Assembly (NCBI GenBank): GCA_037043455.1
Contig: JAWPHD010011471.1
Coordinates: forward strand, 1-64,000
Source: Cyrtodaria siliqua
Lineage: Eukaryota > Mollusca > Bivalvia > Adapedonta > Hiatellidae
Reading direction: 5' to 3'
DNA: 64,000 nt
Numbering within the stretch: the first letter of the stretch is position 1; the number at the start of each line of letters is the position of its first letter. Below the pieces are notes generated by a model that was not told the DNA's origin, ran no database searches, and worked only from the letters and a program-made list of their open reading frames with translations. Made by a program: the position numbers and the translations under genes. Positions 42,401 through 51,869 of this stretch are shown here, one piece after another.

Positions 42401-43040
42401 TCTATATGTGTGACTTCCCTCTGCTTACCATATGTATGACTTCCCTCATCTTACCATATCTATATGTATGACTTCCCTCTGCTTACCATATGTATGACCT
42501 CCCTCTGCTTACCATATACATATGTATGACTTCCCTCTGCTTACCATATTGATGACTTCCCTCTGCTTACCATATACATATGTATGACTTCCCTCAGCTT
42601 ACCATATGTATGACTTCCCTCATCTTACCATATCTATATGTATGACTTCCCTCTGTTTGTCATATCTATGACTTCCCTCTGTTACCATATCCATATGTAT
42701 GACTTCCCTCTGCTTACCATATGTATGACTTCCCTCTGCTTACCATATCCATATGTATGACTTTCTTCTGCTTACCATATGCGTATGACTTTGTATGGCT
42801 TCCCTCTGCTTACCATATGTTTGACTTCCCTCTGCTTACCATATACATATGTATGACCTCCATCAGCTTACCATATGTACGACTTCCCTCATCTTACCAT
42901 ATCTATATGTATGACTTCCCTCGGCTTACCATATGTATGACTTCCCTCATCTTACCATATCTATATGTATGACTTCCCTCTGCTTACCATATGTATGACT
43001 TCCCTCTGCTTACCATATGTATGACTTCCCTCTGCTTGGT
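39418..43040 (+). repeat. 3.6 kb minisatellite, 32 and 26 bp units
   Basis: The long unit is CATATCCATATGTATGAC then TTCCCTCTGCTTAC (32 bp); the short one lacks the CCATAT step (26 bp). About 115 units follow one another with small variants (TTCCTTCTG, TGAATTCC, TGCATATCA, CATCTTACC). Higher-order blocks are visible, for example a group of short and long units near 40,680-40,900 that recurs near 41,040-41,280. The whole array lies in an intron of the four-transmembrane gene. ORFs in it are artefacts. Confidence 0.95.
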
Positions 43041-43137
43041 ATCATCGGACTGTGAGACAGAGCCTTTCACTACTATCTGCCTACACAGCAGGGCATGTAC
43101 CAGCGCCTATACATGAAGACACGAATCTGTAATTATA

Positions 43138-43252
43138 GGTTATTAGTTTTGTATTTGGGATATATGCACGAGTTCTTCCGCGTATTAATAGTTCGCGACT
43201 TATGTATACGCAGACAAACTCGCGCATATATCCCAATACAAATATAATAACC
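43138..43252. mobile_element. 115 bp foldback
   Basis: The left arm GGTTATTAGTTTTGTATTTG and GGATATATGCACGAGTT pairs with the right arm AACTCGCGCATATATCCC and AATACAAATATAATAACC around a centre near 43,195. An intronic MITE-type palindrome. Confidence 0.7.
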
Positions 43253-43414
43253 GTTTATGGCATACGTATTTCTAATTGAAAGTTTGAACATACTTCTTTT
43301 ACATCGACTGCGAAATACGTTCTTGCAAAATATCAATCACTCTCATTGGCTTCCAGGGTAGACAAGTACTAAGCAATGTGGATTAATTATCTTGATCAAA
43401 GACAAATAACGTGG

Positions 43415-43600
43415 CCACGGTGAGGATCGAACCCACGACTTCTTTTCATGAACTGTTGCTTGGGTAAAATTTGACGATACTTCACCGGAAGCATCTTTGC
43501 ATGATCCTTTCTAGAGATTTATAAAAATCGCCCCGATTTGTAGAGCTCTCGATCTCGTTTCCGAAGCTCTACCATTTGACCACGCACTCCACTTACTTTT
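43415..43600 (-). repeat. tRNA-like A and B boxes set far apart
   Basis: On the minus strand GTGGTCAAATGGTAGAGC is a good A box and GTGGGTTCGATCCTCACC a good B box, but they are about 150 bases apart where a tRNA has about 40. The GGCCACG at the end could pair with the GCGTGGTC start, as in an acceptor stem. A tRNA pseudogene with an insertion, or a SINE with a rearranged head, would explain it. A functional tRNA is unlikely. Confidence 0.4.
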
Positions 43601-43829
43601 AACATTACCTTATAATAATTAAAATTTTTCTTGCATAGTCTACCGGATAAGGTTATCCGCGTTTTATATGGGTGATGGAAAGCCTGATCTTACACATGGG
43701 GGAAAATAAAAGTCGCGCGCATCTACATTGGCGTCATTGAGTAAGAAGACATAAAAAACGTTAGTTATTGTCGACGTCTACGCACAAAATGTCAATGACA
43801 TGCAAGAAAAAAAATCAATCGTGAGTATC

Positions 43830-44209
43830 CGGTTCAGATATGGAATTCCAACCCTCGTCATAATTGTTTTAATCGGAACCTCGGGTTGGAATTCCCGATC
43901 ATTACCGGATGCCCATGAAAGATTCTTATAATAGACAGAATACATATGGAACATCAGTACCTGGCCTTATTCTATGGAATTTGAACTGTGTTTGAGAAAT
44001 ATATATTGGTATAATTGTTTCAATCAGACCCTCTGCAGAGCCTCGTTTCCGATAAAAACAATTCATACCTCGGGTTGGAATTCCCGATCTTTACCGGATA
44101 CCACATGACATATTCTTACAATAGACGGATTACATATGTAACATCAGTAGCCTACCTTGCCTTATTCTATGGAATTTGATCTGTGTTTGAGAAATATATA
44201 TCTGAACCG
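43830..44209. mobile_element. 380 bp element with CGGTTCAGATAT ends and internal duplication
   Basis: The ends are inverted: CGGTTCAGATAT at 43,830 and ATATATCTGAACCG at the right. Inside, a block of about 140 bp starting CCTCGGGTTGGAATTCCCGA is present twice (about 43,880 and 44,062), both followed by TACCGGAT, ATTCTTA.AATAGAC and TTATTCTATGGAATTTGA. No coding capacity. No target duplication was recognised. Confidence 0.5.
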
Positions 44210-44339
44210 AAAGAGAGATAAATAAAAGTATATATAGTTATATTAAAAACTATACTTTAATAACTTAAATAATCATACTGACTATCGCAATGTCATATTG
44301 ATTGACTATGAATAGTTTGTTTATTTGTGATGGAATTGA

Positions 44340-44735
44340 ATTGAATTGTGTTTTACGGCGCACCAACACATGAACGGTTATATTACGCTAAACATGCCAG
44401 GCTCATCCTCCATTTACATCAAGATAAAATTGGCCTAGAACCGTCTAACCTGGATTTTAGGACATAATAAATAAGCGAATCTGTGGCCAGGATAGTAAAG
44501 ACGTTAAGTTTGAAACCTGGACAGGATAGTAAAGATGTTGAGTTTAAAACGTTCTCGCCTCTTATCTCTGCGGGTTCGATTCCCACTGGGAGCTCGGCTT
44601 GTAATTGTGTCGGTTCTTACGGTTGCGGGAGGTGTACAGTACTGATTATACCCAGGAATACGTGTTGTCGACCTCCACCACTAACAAAATATCGACCGTT
44701 ATATATTGCCTAAAATGTGCTTAAAATGAAGTAAA
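44340..44735 (+). mobile_element. tRNA-derived SINE, copy 2, with neighbouring tail
   Basis: B box CTGCGGGTTCGATTCCCACT near 44,570, then GGGAGCTCGGCTTGTAATTG, GGGAGGTGTACAGTACTG and CGACCGTTATATATTGCC, ending in AAGTAAAACAC. Order and words match the copy at 45.5 kb on the other strand. The region 44,340-44,400 (TTGTGTTTTACGGCGCACCA) is the tail of another copy in the opposite direction. Confidence 0.75.
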
Positions 44736-44780
44736 ACACCGTTCAACCAACTCACATAATAACTGTCACACAGTACTCAC

Positions 44781-44941
44781 CAAAACTCCCACGACAAAGC
44801 CACCCACGTAGTAAGGGGTTCTGAATGTATCGGCGCTATATTTCGCCGATAGTCCACCACACACCAGCAGGCCAATTCCGAGTACTCTGTTAACCACAGC
44901 TATTCGTCCATAGATTTTGATAGCTTTTTGTAGACCTTCTT
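44781..44941 (-). CDS. Middle exon of the four-transmembrane (MS4A-like) protein
   Basis: 161 bp: two bases complete a split codon (G from the exon at 47,102 gives Glu), then 53 codons, ending phase 0 at GTTTTG followed by GTGAGT. The acceptor is ATTCTTACTCTTGCAG. It reads EGLQKAIKIYGRIAVVNRVL, then GIGLLVCGGLSAKYS, then TFRTPYYVGGFVVGVL. That gives the first membrane helix, a short outside loop and the start of the second helix, the usual MS4A order. The second helix would be short when joined directly to the next exon at 38,524, so one small phase-0 exon may be missing from this model. Confidence 0.7.
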
Positions 44942-44989
44942 CTGCAAGAGTAAGAATATATTGGTAAGATGTTAGGTACAAATCATGTA

Positions 44990-45166
44990 TTACATTTCTA
45001 TGGGAGAAATATTGGGATTTATGTTTCAATACATTTTTTTCCTGTATGGTATGATGATATGGTATATCTAACTATCATACATTTCTATGGGAGAAATATT
45101 GGGATTTATGTTTCAATACATTTTATTCCTGTATGGTATGATGATATAGTATATCACACTACAGAA
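44990..45166. repeat. 88 bp tandem duplication
   Basis: ACATTTCTATGGGAGAAATA, TTGGGATTTATGTTTCAATA and CCTGTATGGTATGATGATAT occur twice in direct order (44,991 and 45,079) with very few differences. It lies about 50 bp upstream, in gene direction, of the acceptor of the middle exon. Confidence 0.85.
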
Positions 45167-45439
45167 TCAACACCTCATAAGGTTACACTCCACCAGTGCC
45201 TTACTTAGTGGGCACTATTAACCGTTTTGTGCTTTACCAGCTGATGTTAAATAATGGACCATACCATGGATTAATTAGACTTTTCCTTTTAGAAAGAAGA
45301 CAACAACTTGACATAATATACTCATTTAATTTGTTTAGCCGGCGACATTTGACTAGAGCATGTGTCATGTAAATGTCTTGTGTGTACAATAACTTCAGTA
45401 AACTGTTTCTGACTTTCGTCATGTTTACTGTGAGGCCGT

Positions 45440-45705
45440 AAACAAATAGAACATTGTTAGTACGTATTGTGTTTTACGTCATTTTCAACACAGGTTATAT
45501 ATGACGGTCGATTGTTTTGTGGTAGCGGCAGGCTACCCACTTTTCCTGGATAGAACCAGTACTGTACACCTCCCACTATCTGTAAGAATCGACACTTCCT
45601 CACTTTCAAGTCGAGCTCCCAGTAAGAATCGAACCCGCAGCGGTGAGAGGCGAAGGTTAACAACGCAACGTTGTTAACCATTCGGCCACGGAGACGCTTT
45701 GCCCA
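45440..45705 (-). mobile_element. tRNA-derived SINE, most complete copy
   Basis: On the minus strand: A box CCGTGGCCGAATGGTTAAC, then B box GCTGCGGGTTCGATTCTTAC, the body CTGGGAGCTCGACTTGAAAG, GTGGGAGGTGTACAGTACTG, and the tail ATGACGTAAAACACAATACG. The head has a 10-base insertion-like palindrome AACGTTGCGTTGTTAAC between the boxes. It lies in the first intron of the four-transmembrane gene. It is flanked by AT-rich DNA; target duplications were not resolved. Confidence 0.8.
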
Positions 45706-45709
45706 TTTC

Positions 45710-46920
45710 AACAACTTGCCATACTGAGTTATTTCCAATGAATATTGAAGTATTTTGTGTTTGACAAAACGTCAAATTTGTGCTTTTGTACACAAGAACT
45801 TTAGTAAACGTATTACGATATTCATCAAAATCAATATACAGCAAGGTTAAACATCAATAAAGTCGTTCATATTAAACTTTGAAAATAAGCAACGTTGAAA
45901 CACTGGGTTATCTCCTTTGATTAAAGGAAAAGGATGAGCGTGTGTTCACACTAACGTAAATAATTTAGTGTGTGCCTTACTTGGATCTTGCCCTTGGTTA
46001 TCAAGAAAGACGAATTTCTGATCATCGTTTCTATGTTAACTTTTTACAAATGGGAACTGAATGTTATCAAATGGTTGGTTAGTAAGTAATACGATCTTAG
46101 TAGAGTTTAACAAATGAGCACATCTGACGAATAATTAACAAAGCTATTGCCTTTGATTTTTGAAAAATATGGCAATTTCGCCGACTGCACAACAACTTTA
46201 GTCAACGGGTTCTGATTTCCATCCAGTTGTTAGTTGGAGGTTTGTTTCTGACTAGACACGGTGGCGGGGATACTAATGATCTTAAGTGATAATCCTAGTT
46301 TGACCGAATGAAGTGGTGGAGCTTCTTTAGCTAATGAAACACGCATTATATGACAGATATAAGCTTTATAGAAGATTTCTCAAGTTTTTCCGATATACGA
46401 CTATGAAAAACATGTGAAATCTGTACTAACTTTGGACCGATAACGCGAGATCATTTTAGATCCGGGGAACTTAATTTTAACAAATTAATTAGTTTAGTGC
46501 CTAGCGAAAATGACTAAGCAAAATTGTCGAAGTATCGTCAGCGGTTTTTAAGAAAGGCAGACTTCGACTATGTTTATTAACGGTTTCCATCTTGGAAGGC
46601 ACGTTGACCTAATTTTAATACACGTGTAGCTTGTATAAAATTGGTCATGCGATTTGTTAGAAGAAGTAATATAAGGCAAAGTTGATTCTGTAATGGATTT
46701 TGTATTGAGGATTACCTTAAAGAAGAAAACTACGGTCATCGGACTTTCAAAGTGGCAGACGGATGCCAGACGAGCGGACGACGGACAAATAGTGATCCCA
46801 GTGTCCACTTTTGAGCAGAAGGCTCAAAGACGAGCTTAAACATATTTACTAATTGAATGAAGTTAAATGACAGTGTCTTCTTTATTATTAAATGATATTA
46901 AAACATAGGTCAAGATAACA
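45710..46920. other. Intron sequence with repeat-like pieces
   Basis: Intron of the four-transmembrane gene. GAAGTATCGTCAGCGGTTTT near 46,527 recurs in variant form near 48,066 and, inverted, near 43,475, so it is part of a small dispersed repeat. No other exon seen. Confidence 0.35.
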
Positions 46921-46974
46921 GCTTGTGTAATACGATAGCTCTCCTTTTGATAGACATTGACCCCCTGAATTGAC

Positions 46975-47070
46975 ATATTTTCACTCAGTGCCGCTTGGTT
47001 TGGCCTCTGAATACCCATTGAACTTTGGCCATTTGAACTCTGACTTCCCGCAATGGTCTGACCTAGCTCC
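46975..47070 (-). CDS. Possible extra Gln/Ser-rich exon next to the N-terminal exon
   Basis: On the minus strand, 31-39 bp behind the donor of the exon at 47,102, an open frame reads GQTIAGSQSSNGQSSMG and IQRPNQAALSENMSIQG: the same Gln, Ser, Met, Asn bias as the neighbouring exon. The AG in AGCTAG could be the acceptor and would keep phase 1. A possible donor, CTGA followed by GTGAAA, also keeps phase 1 to the next exon. The intervening sequence of 39 bp is shorter than usual introns. It may be an alternative exon, a decayed duplicate of the N-terminal exon or a coding region broken by a small change. Confidence 0.3.
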
Positions 47071-47101
47071 GAAACTATTTTAACTAATTAAATTGATTTA
47101 C

Positions 47102-47240
47102 CCTGCATCATTTGACCTTGCGTTGACATCTGGCTTCTCATCTGACGTTGACCTTGTGGCATCTGAACTTGTTGACTGTAATGACACTGCATAGGAAAAT
47201 CCATCTGTTCTTGATGACCCATCTGTCCACCAGCTTGGAC
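47102..47240 (-). CDS. Gln/Met-rich N-terminal exon of the four-transmembrane protein
   Basis: 139 bp: 46 codons plus one base. The acceptor is ATGTAATTTAG; the donor is CAGG followed by GTAAAT. It reads VQAGGQMGHQEQMDFPMQ, then YSQQVQMPQGQRQMRS and QMSTQGQMMQ, with no charge clusters or membrane segment: a cytoplasmic, low-complexity N-terminus. The out-phase (1) fits exactly the in-phase of the membrane exon at 44,941, which is the main evidence that they belong together. The in-phase 0 means at least one more exon with the start codon lies upstream; it was not found. Confidence 0.6.
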
Positions 47241-47309
47241 CTAAATTACATGTAAGATGACGATACCGTGCCATAGGACATTATTGAATATATATGACGT
47301 ATATGTGTG

Positions 47310-47470
47310 GAAAAGCTCAATGTCGGAAAAGCGCCACGGTGGACGTGAAATCAAAAGGACATGGGTTTAAGCCTCACCGTCGCCTCTGAGTTTGTGTTCT
47401 TGCGCAAGACACTTTTCCTTAGCTTCGTCAATCCGAACGGGACAGTCCCGTGTATGGGAGTATTAATATG
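47310..47470 (+). mobile_element. SINE with a V-type central block
   Basis: A B-box-like GGGTTTAAGCCTCACC near 47,364 is followed by TTCTTGCGCAAGACACTTTT, which resembles the conserved central block of V-SINEs (the GGCAAG.CACTT phrase). A T/A-rich tail follows. It is of a different family from the GGGAGCTC SINEs nearby. Assignment rests on one motif. Confidence 0.5.
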
Positions 47471-47914
47471 TAAGGGTATATTTGTTAGAAAATTCTCATA
47501 CTAATACAACGTTTGATTAGAATTATAGAGGTGTGAAATAAATCGATACATTTAACGGTGTTCAGTTACAGAATTCAGTATTGTACTCAACACGGTAAAC
47601 TTCCCACGTAATACTGACGTTTTAAATAAATAATGCATGAACAACATGTTCATTGTGAAACTTATTTTGTAACGCTATATATTGCGTTTGTTTTGTGGCA
47701 TGTATTTTTTATTTGTTCACTCAATGTTTATCATATCACATGTTATAGTCAGTAATTGATATACCAGACACTGTTTTGTTCATATCTAACTGATGTATTC
47801 TGTATTGATATTAAGCCAGTACAATGCCTATTGTTGAATTTCTTGTCAGAAATTACAGTGTAATTAATTTGAATGTTGCATAAAAGGCTTTTGTCACTAT
47901 ATTATACATTATTT

Positions 47915-48010
47915 AGAGCCTCATATCTCACCGCTGCGGGTTCGAAACCCACTGGGAGCTAGATGCGGATGGCGTGAGGTATACAGTTGTCACAGTGCTA
48001 TATTTCATTA
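47915..48010 (+). mobile_element. tRNA-derived SINE, truncated copy
   Basis: CTCACCGCTGCGGGTTCGAA and ACCCACTGGGAGCTAGATGC, then GGCGTGAGGTATACAGTTGT, match the family at 45.5 kb. The A box and the tail are missing. Confidence 0.65.
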
Positions 48011-49490
48011 TTAAAATATACATGAGACATATTACAATATCAAAGCAGTTTCATTTCTTTTTATCGAAGTATTATCAGCGGTTCTTTTTATGAATCGTGC
48101 ACATTGAATTCAATTAATGCTTCAGAAACATCATACTGAACTGCGTAGTGTTTGGTATCAAACTGAAATACTGTTTGATTGTTTTCCAATGGTAATGATT
48201 TTATTTATACAATTTTACAAGAACAGTTTTATGTTAAATACTACTACAATTAATGTTATTTGCGTACAGTCAAATCGTAATGTAAGATTTATCTTCAACT
48301 GGATTTCCTTTCTGTCATAAAATTGTTACACTTAAATATTACATACTATTCTTTACATATCCGTGAATTCAAGTATTTACGATTGCTAAAGGTGACCCCT
48401 GTGACAGATTAATTATCCAAGATTCGATGTCTTTGTGCAGATGTACACACTTCTTATCTAGGCGTCCAGAGAGCTCGGATTTAACCGTCTCTAATAGATT
48501 TGGATCCAACCATATCTTACAAATTATTAGTTGACATTATTTTATTTAGAAGTTGGATACATATAATTGGATTACATAACCGATTACTAAAGGGCATTTT
48601 ACACTTCATTTGTGTTTAGACATTTAGTTCTTACTTTCAATTATCTACAATGGATCAACAATAAATACAAACTGTTCTAACTACAACAAAGTGTTGACTT
48701 TCTCCATCATACGTCCAAGATACTACACATTTATATACGCATACACGTGCATTACACACGTACCTACGCACGTACCTACCTACACCAGCAGTGTATCACA
48801 GTACTGGTTGATTGGGGCTCAATTGTTTATTTGAAAACTTCCCCTCAGTTATTTATGATTTGTAGAAAACATTGACTGTTATGAAAACTGGCGTTTAGTC
48901 TGAATCATCGTTGACGCTTGATTTTAAATACAAGCGTCCTGCCACTTTGTGCAGAAAACAAATGGGAACCGGAACCACATCCATTATAATATTGAAGTTT
49001 TCCACTTTTTTAAAAATAATTTATGAAATAGAGCATTGTCTATCTGTCGGTCTATATTGTGTGTCTGTGAACGATATCAATATATCGGTAAAATGGATGC
49101 TGTTTCGATGTTGTCTTTTTTTATGTCTTTTAAAAAAAAGCAAAAGACAAAAAAAAGAACATGCCGATGATCTAGCGTTAATTACGGCATCCTGTAAGTA
49201 TATATATAAGATGCCATGAAGAACAATCTGCACCTTTAAGAAACCGAAATGGAGGAATCTTAGTAAAGGACCGCGGTTCTTATTGGTGAAGATGTTGCCT
49301 CATAGCTGCTATCCGATTTAATGTTTACCACAGGTTTATCGGTATTCTCTATATAGTTTACGCTCTAAACCATGAAGAGCGCTCATAGTAAAATATTTAT
49401 GAATTGGTGCAAATATTCGAAAATCTGCTGTCAAGGCAACTGATTGGATGACTAAGTTGGGTAAACAGTAAAGGTAACGTTATCTTACGG
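48011..49490. other. AT-rich DNA, nothing assigned
   Basis: No supported exon. A plus-strand frame at 48,911-49,219 overlaps a donor-like CTGTAAGTATA but lacks an acceptor and any protein feature. The start exon of the four-transmembrane gene was looked for and not found. Confidence 0.35.
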
Positions 49491-49492
49491 CG

Positions 49493-49628
49493 CAGTATTA
49501 TGACGACACGTATCAATTGCACGGCGCAGTATTATGACGACACGTATCAATGACACGGCCCAGTATTATGACGACACGTATCAATGGCACGGCGCAGTAT
49601 TATGACGACACGTATCAATGGCACGATA
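49493..49628 (+). repeat. 34 bp tandem repeat, four copies
   Basis: The unit GGCGCAGTATTATGACGA, CACGTATCAATGGCAC is repeated four times with a few substitutions. Confidence 0.95.
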
Positions 49629-49734
49629 CAATATTACAGAAACCACAATTGCAGTAATGACATGAACTTTGCAATACGATATTTGCACGAAACAAACTGT
49701 CTCGAGCCATTGTAGCATCACATCGTGACGTCTG

Positions 49735-50065
49735 TTAAAGGGACACATGGCAATCTTGAGGTATTTATCAAGTATTAAAAAAATAATTTCTTGATTTATT
49801 AATCAAGTATAATTTTGACTTAAAATCTGTTTGCTTATATTTAAATACAATTTTAAGTTTTCAACTTGTCTTCGTTATTCTACCATAGGTTTGAATATAT
49901 TAATGGTGAAATGTTATCAACAGTTAGTAATATGCAAAAATAATTTGCTTGTTACTATTCTTATAACTCATAATAACGATTGAACAAATGCAATTTATGT
50001 AGAAAATTTAATGTAAAGCCGCAAGTTTTTTTAAAAAAAAGCAATTTTGCTAAGTGTCTCTTTAA
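49735..50065. mobile_element. TTAA-flanked MITE, copy 2
   Basis: The left end TTAAAGGGACACATGGCAAT is inverted at the right as TTAAAGAGACACTTAGCAAA (reverse complement). TTAA stands at both edges, the target of piggyBac-type transposons, but TTAA may also be part of the repeat. The interior matches the copy at 37,147. Similar ends (ATGTCCCTTTAA) occur near 61,470 and 61,495. Confidence 0.65.
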
Positions 50066-50149
50066 TGTTCAGTCACATCGCATTATCGTCAATTAAAACT
50101 TGACTTAAAATGCCTTTCTACCTCAGCTTGTGGCATCTTACAATAGTAT

Positions 50150-51283
50150 CACAGCTTAAAATTGTATCAGCTTACAACTGTATCACAGCTTATCACAGCT
50201 TAGAATTGTATATCACAGCTTACAATTGTATCACAGCTTACAATTGTATATCACAGCTTACAATTGTATCACAGCTTACAATAGTATCACAGCTTACAAT
50301 TGTATCAGCTTACAATTGTATCACAGCTTACAATTGTATCACAGCTTATCACAGCTTACAATAGTATCACAGCTTACAATAGTATCAGCTTACAATTGTA
50401 TCACAGCTTACAATTGTATCACAGCTTACAACAGTATCACAGCTTACAATTGTATCACAGCTTACAATAGTCACACAGCTTACAATTGTATCACAGCTTA
50501 CAATTGTATCACAGCTTACAATAGTATCAGCTTACAATTGTATCACAGCTTACAATTGTATCAGCTTACAATTGTTTCACAGCTTACAATAGTATCACAG
50601 CTTACAATTGTATCAGCTTACAATAGTAACACAGCTTACAATTGTATCACAGCTTAAAATTGCATCAGCTTACAATTGTATCACAGCTTACAATTGTATC
50701 AGCTTACAACTGTATCACAGCTTACAATAGTAACACAGCTTACAATTGTATCACAGCTTACAATAGTATCACAGCTTACAATTGTATCAGCTTACAATTG
50801 TATCACAGCTTACAATTGTATCACAGCTTACAATTGTATCAGCTTACAATTGTATCACAGCTTACAATTGTATCAGCTTACAATTGTATCACAGCTTCAA
50901 TAGTATCACAGCTTACAATAGTAACACAGCTTACAATTGTATCACAGCTTACAATTGTATCAGCTTACAACTGTATCACAGCTTACAATAGTAACACAGC
51001 TTACAATTGTATCACAGCTTACAATAGTATCACAGCTTACAATTGTATCAGCTCTAATTGTATCACAGCTTACAATTGTATCAGCTTACAATTGTATCAC
51101 AGTTTACAATAGTATCACAGCTTACAATTGTATCACAGCTTACAATAGTATCACAGCTTACAATTGTATCAGCTTACAATTGTATCACAGCTTACAATTG
51201 TATCAGCTTACAACTGTATCACAGCTTACACTTGTATCAGCTTACAACTGTATCACAGCTTACAATTGTATCACAGCTTCCTG
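50150..51283 (+). repeat. 18/16 bp minisatellite, about 64 units
   Basis: Units TATCACAGCTTACAATTG (18 bp) and TATCAGCTTACAATTG (16 bp) with ATAG and ACTG variants. The 16 bp unit shifts the frame, yet the plus strand stays nearly free of stops in all three frames, so several false ORFs of 70-156 codons arise from a repeated hexapeptide. No start context, signal or non-repeat coding flank supports a gene. Confidence 0.95.
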
Positions 51284-51669
51284 GACAAGTCCTAACACGC
51301 TCTGTATTACCAGTACTTTCACAGCATTCCGGAGTTAACACAAAGATAAAATTATAATTGTTTCTTTCAATCCTCTTTACAAACGACTGAAATGTGTTCT
51401 TTAATGAAGGTATTTAATTGTTTTTTATAGTCTTAATGTATGTACATTTGCCTAATATGTGCCGAAAGTGCATGTAGGTCTCACACCTCTATTATCTGCC
51501 CTGAAAGCTCACGGACCTACAGACAAAAGGACATTTAAATAGGATGAAGCTGTATATTCTTCTCATTTGATGTTGAGAGATAGGCATAAAATGCAAGTTG
51601 TGAGAATTTGTTTGTATTGTGTGAAGTCCCTCGAAATGTGTTTCATGAAACATAAAACTCTATGTTAGA
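51284..51669. other. Spacer, nothing recognised
   Basis: Unique-looking AT-rich sequence between the minisatellite and a foldback element. Confidence 0.35.
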
Positions 51670-51869
51670 TAAGAAATAAAATATTTCCAGCGGGTTTCCA
51701 GCTGGTTTCCAGCGGGTTTATATTGTGCGAGATCAAAACCTGGTGTTTGGGACTTGAAAAACATCGAAATCATGGGCGTACGGCCTTTGATATCGATGAA
51801 GTTCAAGTCCCGCCCATCAGGTATTGAGCTGGGACAATATAAACCCGCTGGAAGTATTTTTATTTCTTA
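51670..51869. mobile_element. 200 bp foldback element
   Basis: The left arm TAAGAAATAAAATATTTCCA and GCGGGTTTATATTGT pairs with the right arm ACAATATAAACCCGCTGGAA and TATTTTTATTTCTTA. The left arm carries an extra local duplication (CAGCGGGTTTCCAGCTGGTT). The inner parts, GGACTTGAA and TTCAAGTCC, continue the pairing. Confidence 0.75.

Noticed and set aside
41730..42972. ORFs with repeated YDFPLLTI-type peptides
   Set aside because: Pure by-products of the 32/26 bp satellite.
48911..49219. Plus-strand ORF of 102 codons with a donor-like site
   Set aside because: No acceptor, domain or signal; contains a long Lys run from an A-rich stretch.
50110..51357. Seven overlapping plus-strand ORFs up to 156 codons
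   Set aside because: By-products of the 18/16 bp minisatellite; no non-repeat coding flank.
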